Shown here: piece by piece, positions 6,724 through 8,304 of the stretch
How the letters are laid out: each line of letters starts with the position of its first letter
Numbering within the stretch: the stretch's first letter is position 1
NCBI GenBank assembly: GCA_022508685.1
Contig: JAFLUS010000072.1
Location: 1-8,304 of the forward strand
Source of the DNA: Prevotellaceae bacterium
GTDB lineage: Bacteria; Bacteroidota; Bacteroidia; Bacteroidales; Bacteroidaceae
Length of the DNA: 8,304 nt
Direction: 5' to 3'
Notes under the pieces: generated by a model
What the model saw: the letters and a program-made list of their open reading frames with translations, nothing else
Told to the model about the DNA's origin: nothing
Database searches by the model: none
Made by a program: the position numbers and the translations under genes

Positions 6724-6746
6724 AAGATAGGCAATCTGTCAGATGA

Positions 6747-7643
6747 TTAGAAACGATAAATCAGTCCCATGCGTATGGAGAATTGATTTTGTTTGGATGA
6801 ATGGAGATACCCTGTTGCCGGTTTTACTGCCTGACCCTTATCCACCGTATAGTTGACGGGGGCTGTGGCGTGGCTGAATGATGTCGCATTCTTGTATTGC
6901 TCCTTGAACATATTGGTCACTCCGGCATTGTAGCGGAATGACACGTCTGCAGCCAAAGGACCATAGATACGGCACTCTGCTCCGACACCGACAAGCACCG
7001 ATGCCGAAAATCCACTGGCTTCTGGGGCGATGCGTCGGGCATTTGCAAGGTTGGTCGTACCAAAGTTGTTCAGATATGCGTCATCTATCTTCAAATCATC
7101 ATATTGAGGGTAAACACCATAACTATATGCCGAACCGCTTACGTCCTTAAATTTGCAACTGCTCTTAAATCCCAACCGAACACCGAGGTCGGCATGGAAA
7201 CCCAACCATTCGTTGCATTGATAAGCGTAGGTCAGGTAAACAGGAACGGCAATCTGTCCCAAATCTACCTTTTGGCTCATATAGCCAATCTCGTAATAAC
7301 GCTGATAGGTTTCGCCGTCCATATCGGCACTCGCTGGTGCGGCATAGTCGTAGTCCATCGCATCCCAGTCGAATGTGAGCGATGTGGAACGGTATGCCAC
7401 ACCAATGTTGGCTTCTAATCGATGACGGTCTTTCTCAAAGAATGTCCAACCGAAATCTATGCCGTAGTCGCCCGCCGAGGCTTTACGCGACGATGGCAGC
7501 GTAGACGTTGTGGAGATTGAATTGCCAAGCCCTATCTCGGCACTTGCCTTGATGGCAAACTTCTCGCCATCTTTCGATTGTGCGGATGCGTGGACTGCAG
7601 CAGCCAGCATCAAGGCACTAAGGATATATTGACTTGTTTTCAT
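6747..7643 (-). CDS. Outer-membrane beta-barrel protein
   Basis: The 298-residue product starts with a Sec signal peptide (MKTSQYILSALMLAAAVHASA) and a clear signal peptidase I site after Ala21 (ASA before Gln22). The mature protein has many alternating hydrophobic/polar strands, such as DYGIDFGWTFF, LEANIGVAYRS, GQIAVPVYLTYAY, WLGFHADLGVRLGF, ASVLVGVGAECRIYG and AADVSFRYNAG. It ends FSIRMGLIYRF, with the terminal Phe typical of outer-membrane barrel assembly signals. It fits the general 8-12-strand outer-membrane beta-barrel (PorT/OmpW-like) group of Bacteroidetes; I cannot name a substrate or subfamily. It begins 13 nt after the stop of the upstream secreted protein, so the two are probably co-transcribed. 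No promoter is visible in the gap. The 6668-6705 hairpin follows it. Confidence 0.82.
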   Translation of the reverse strand: MKTSQYILSALMLAAAVHASAQSKDGEKFAIKASAEIGLGNSISTTSTLPSSRKASAGDYGIDFGWTFFEKDRHRLEANIGVAYRSTSLTFDWDAMDYDYAAPASADMDGETYQRYYEIGYMSQKVDLGQIAVPVYLTYAYQCNEWLGFHADLGVRLGFKSSCKFKDVSGSAYSYGVYPQYDDLKIDDAYLNNFGTTNLANARRIAPEASGFSASVLVGVGAECRIYGPLAADVSFRYNAGVTNMFKEQYKNATSFSHATAPVNYTVDKGQAVKPATGYLHSSKQNQFSIRMGLIYRF

Positions 7644-7656
7644 CGTATTGGGTGTT

Positions 7657-8304
7657 TTAACGGAGTATCACTTTTTTTGAAATCTCTTGTTTGCCCGACT
7701 GCACATGGACAATGTAAGTGCCCGGAGCGAGAATATCGCTATTCAATTCTGCGCTCACCATCGTTCCCGCGTCATATTTTTGCCACATGATGCGCTGTCC
7801 GGAGAGGCTGTAAATGGCAATTGTCGACGCTTCGGCACTTTCAATCGTGATTTGTGCACCACGAGGTGTTGCCTTAATCCAATGGACTGGTTGATTGCCA
7901 TCCGCTCCTCGCGACTGGTCGATGAGGGTTGCCAAGTCGAAATCCTCATCCATACCGCCATCCAAGTGTCGGCGCAGACTGGGGACTACATTACCGTCAG
8001 CATCGGTCCATACAGCAAACACCCAGAAGTCGTATGCAGTGTTCTGATAAATCGCAGCCGTTGTGTGGCAATAGCGCAGGTTGGTCTGTGCAATCACATG
8101 GTCTGTGTCGGTATCGTCGGTATAACCATAAACGAAGCGATATCCTTGCTGTGTCAGTTCCGTATCGCTCACATCCATCATGACAATGAAGGTGCACGAT
8201 GTTCCGTCACCCTTGCGCAACAGTTGTTTCGGCGTTTGAGGACGGGCACTCACGGTCACCTTGCAGGTGGCAGAGACTTCTCCGCACGTAGCGGTGATGT
8301 TTGC
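7657..8304 (-). CDS. Secreted protein, C-terminal part with type IX secretion sorting domain (partial)
   Basis: This is the 3' end of a gene that enters from the right edge; 215 codons and the stop are visible. The frame is open to position 8304, so the GTG at 8259 is internal and not the start. The first residues (ANITATCGEVSATCKVTVSA) look like the end of a bacterial Ig-like (BIG2) domain. A middle segment of about 110 residues with strands such as RFVYGYTDD and YDFWVFAVWTDADGN is unassigned. The last 70 residues match the type A sorting tail of the type IX secretion system (Por secretion tail): TIAIYSLSGQ, then LAPGTYIVHVQSG, then KKVILR at the end. Such tails direct transport across the outer membrane, with cleavage and surface attachment or release. 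The catalytic or binding part lies outside the window. The barrel gene follows 13 nt after its stop. Confidence 0.85.
   Translation of the reverse strand, partial: ANITATCGEVSATCKVTVSARPQTPKQLLRKGDGTSCTFIVMMDVSDTELTQQGYRFVYGYTDDTDTDHVIAQTNLRYCHTTAAIYQNTAYDFWVFAVWTDADGNVVPSLRRHLDGGMDEDFDLATLIDQSRGADGNQPVHWIKATPRGAQITIESAEASTIAIYSLSGQRIMWQKYDAGTMVSAELNSDILAPGTYIVHVQSGKQEISKKVILR

Larger units (their letters stand above)
6530..6746. other. Convergent intergenic region
   Basis: This stretch separates the plus-strand DUF5106 gene from the minus-strand beta-barrel gene. The left 138 bases show nothing I can name. A short open frame there (6536-6730, plus) has Cys/Ser/His-rich composition, no start context and crosses the hairpin, so it is not a gene. 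The right part holds the hairpin and its extra arm copy. Confidence 0.5.

Noticed and set aside
6536..6730. A 64-codon plus-strand frame in the convergent gap
   Set aside because: It runs through the terminator hairpin, has odd Cys/His/Ser composition and lacks a promoter or plausible start context.
1..8304. Mobile element, CRISPR array, tRNA or defence system
   Set aside because: I found no transposase or integrase motifs, terminal inverted repeats, regularly spaced repeats, tRNA cloverleaf or known defence domains.

Overview
The window looks like chromosomal DNA of a Bacteroidales bacterium, most likely Prevotella or a close relative. Three perfect copies of the Bacteroidetes -7 promoter element (TAnnTTTGC) lie in front of genes. 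Families essentially restricted to this phylum are present (DUF4923, DUF4270 and DUF5106 lipoproteins), as is a C-terminal type IX secretion sorting domain. Start codons lack Shine-Dalgarno sequences, which is typical of the phylum. There are no tRNA or rRNA genes, insertion sequences or CRISPR arrays, and the genes are mostly tightly packed.

Layout. (1) 1-663, minus strand: a DUF4923 lipoprotein with its own well-formed promoter. (2) 664-808: a compact divergent promoter region. (3) 809-3147, plus strand: an apparent three-gene operon with gaps of 18 and 26 nt. It encodes a YycJ/WalJ-type metallo-beta-lactamase-fold hydrolase, a HAD-superfamily phosphatase, and PanB (ketopantoate hydroxymethyltransferase, pantothenate/CoA synthesis). 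(4) 3148-3312: an intergenic region with a strong promoter. (5) 3313-6529, plus strand: a second operon with gaps of 14 and 23 nt. It encodes a short glycogen-synthase-like protein with only the N-terminal half of the GT5 fold, a DUF4270 lipoprotein, and a DUF5106-thioredoxin-like lipoprotein. (6) 6530-6746: a convergent intergenic region with a 15-bp perfect hairpin and an extra copy of its arm. (7) 6747-8304, minus strand: an outer-membrane beta-barrel protein preceded by the C-terminal end of a secreted protein (Ig-like end plus type IX sorting tail), which runs off the right edge.

How the genes relate. The left operon is housekeeping, with PanB the only gene of firm pathway assignment. 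The second operon pairs a probably non-catalytic cytoplasmic GT5-like protein with two envelope lipoproteins, and is the least understood part. The right-hand pair looks like a cell-surface secretion/outer-membrane unit. I see no clear defence, mobile or otherwise dramatic new system. The most interesting item is the truncated GT5-like protein, co-transcribed with DUF4270 and DUF5106 lipoproteins and next to a pantothenate gene. Two open reading frames extend upstream through the promoter -7 element, so their longest-frame starts (785 and 3277) should be moved to 809 and 3313.
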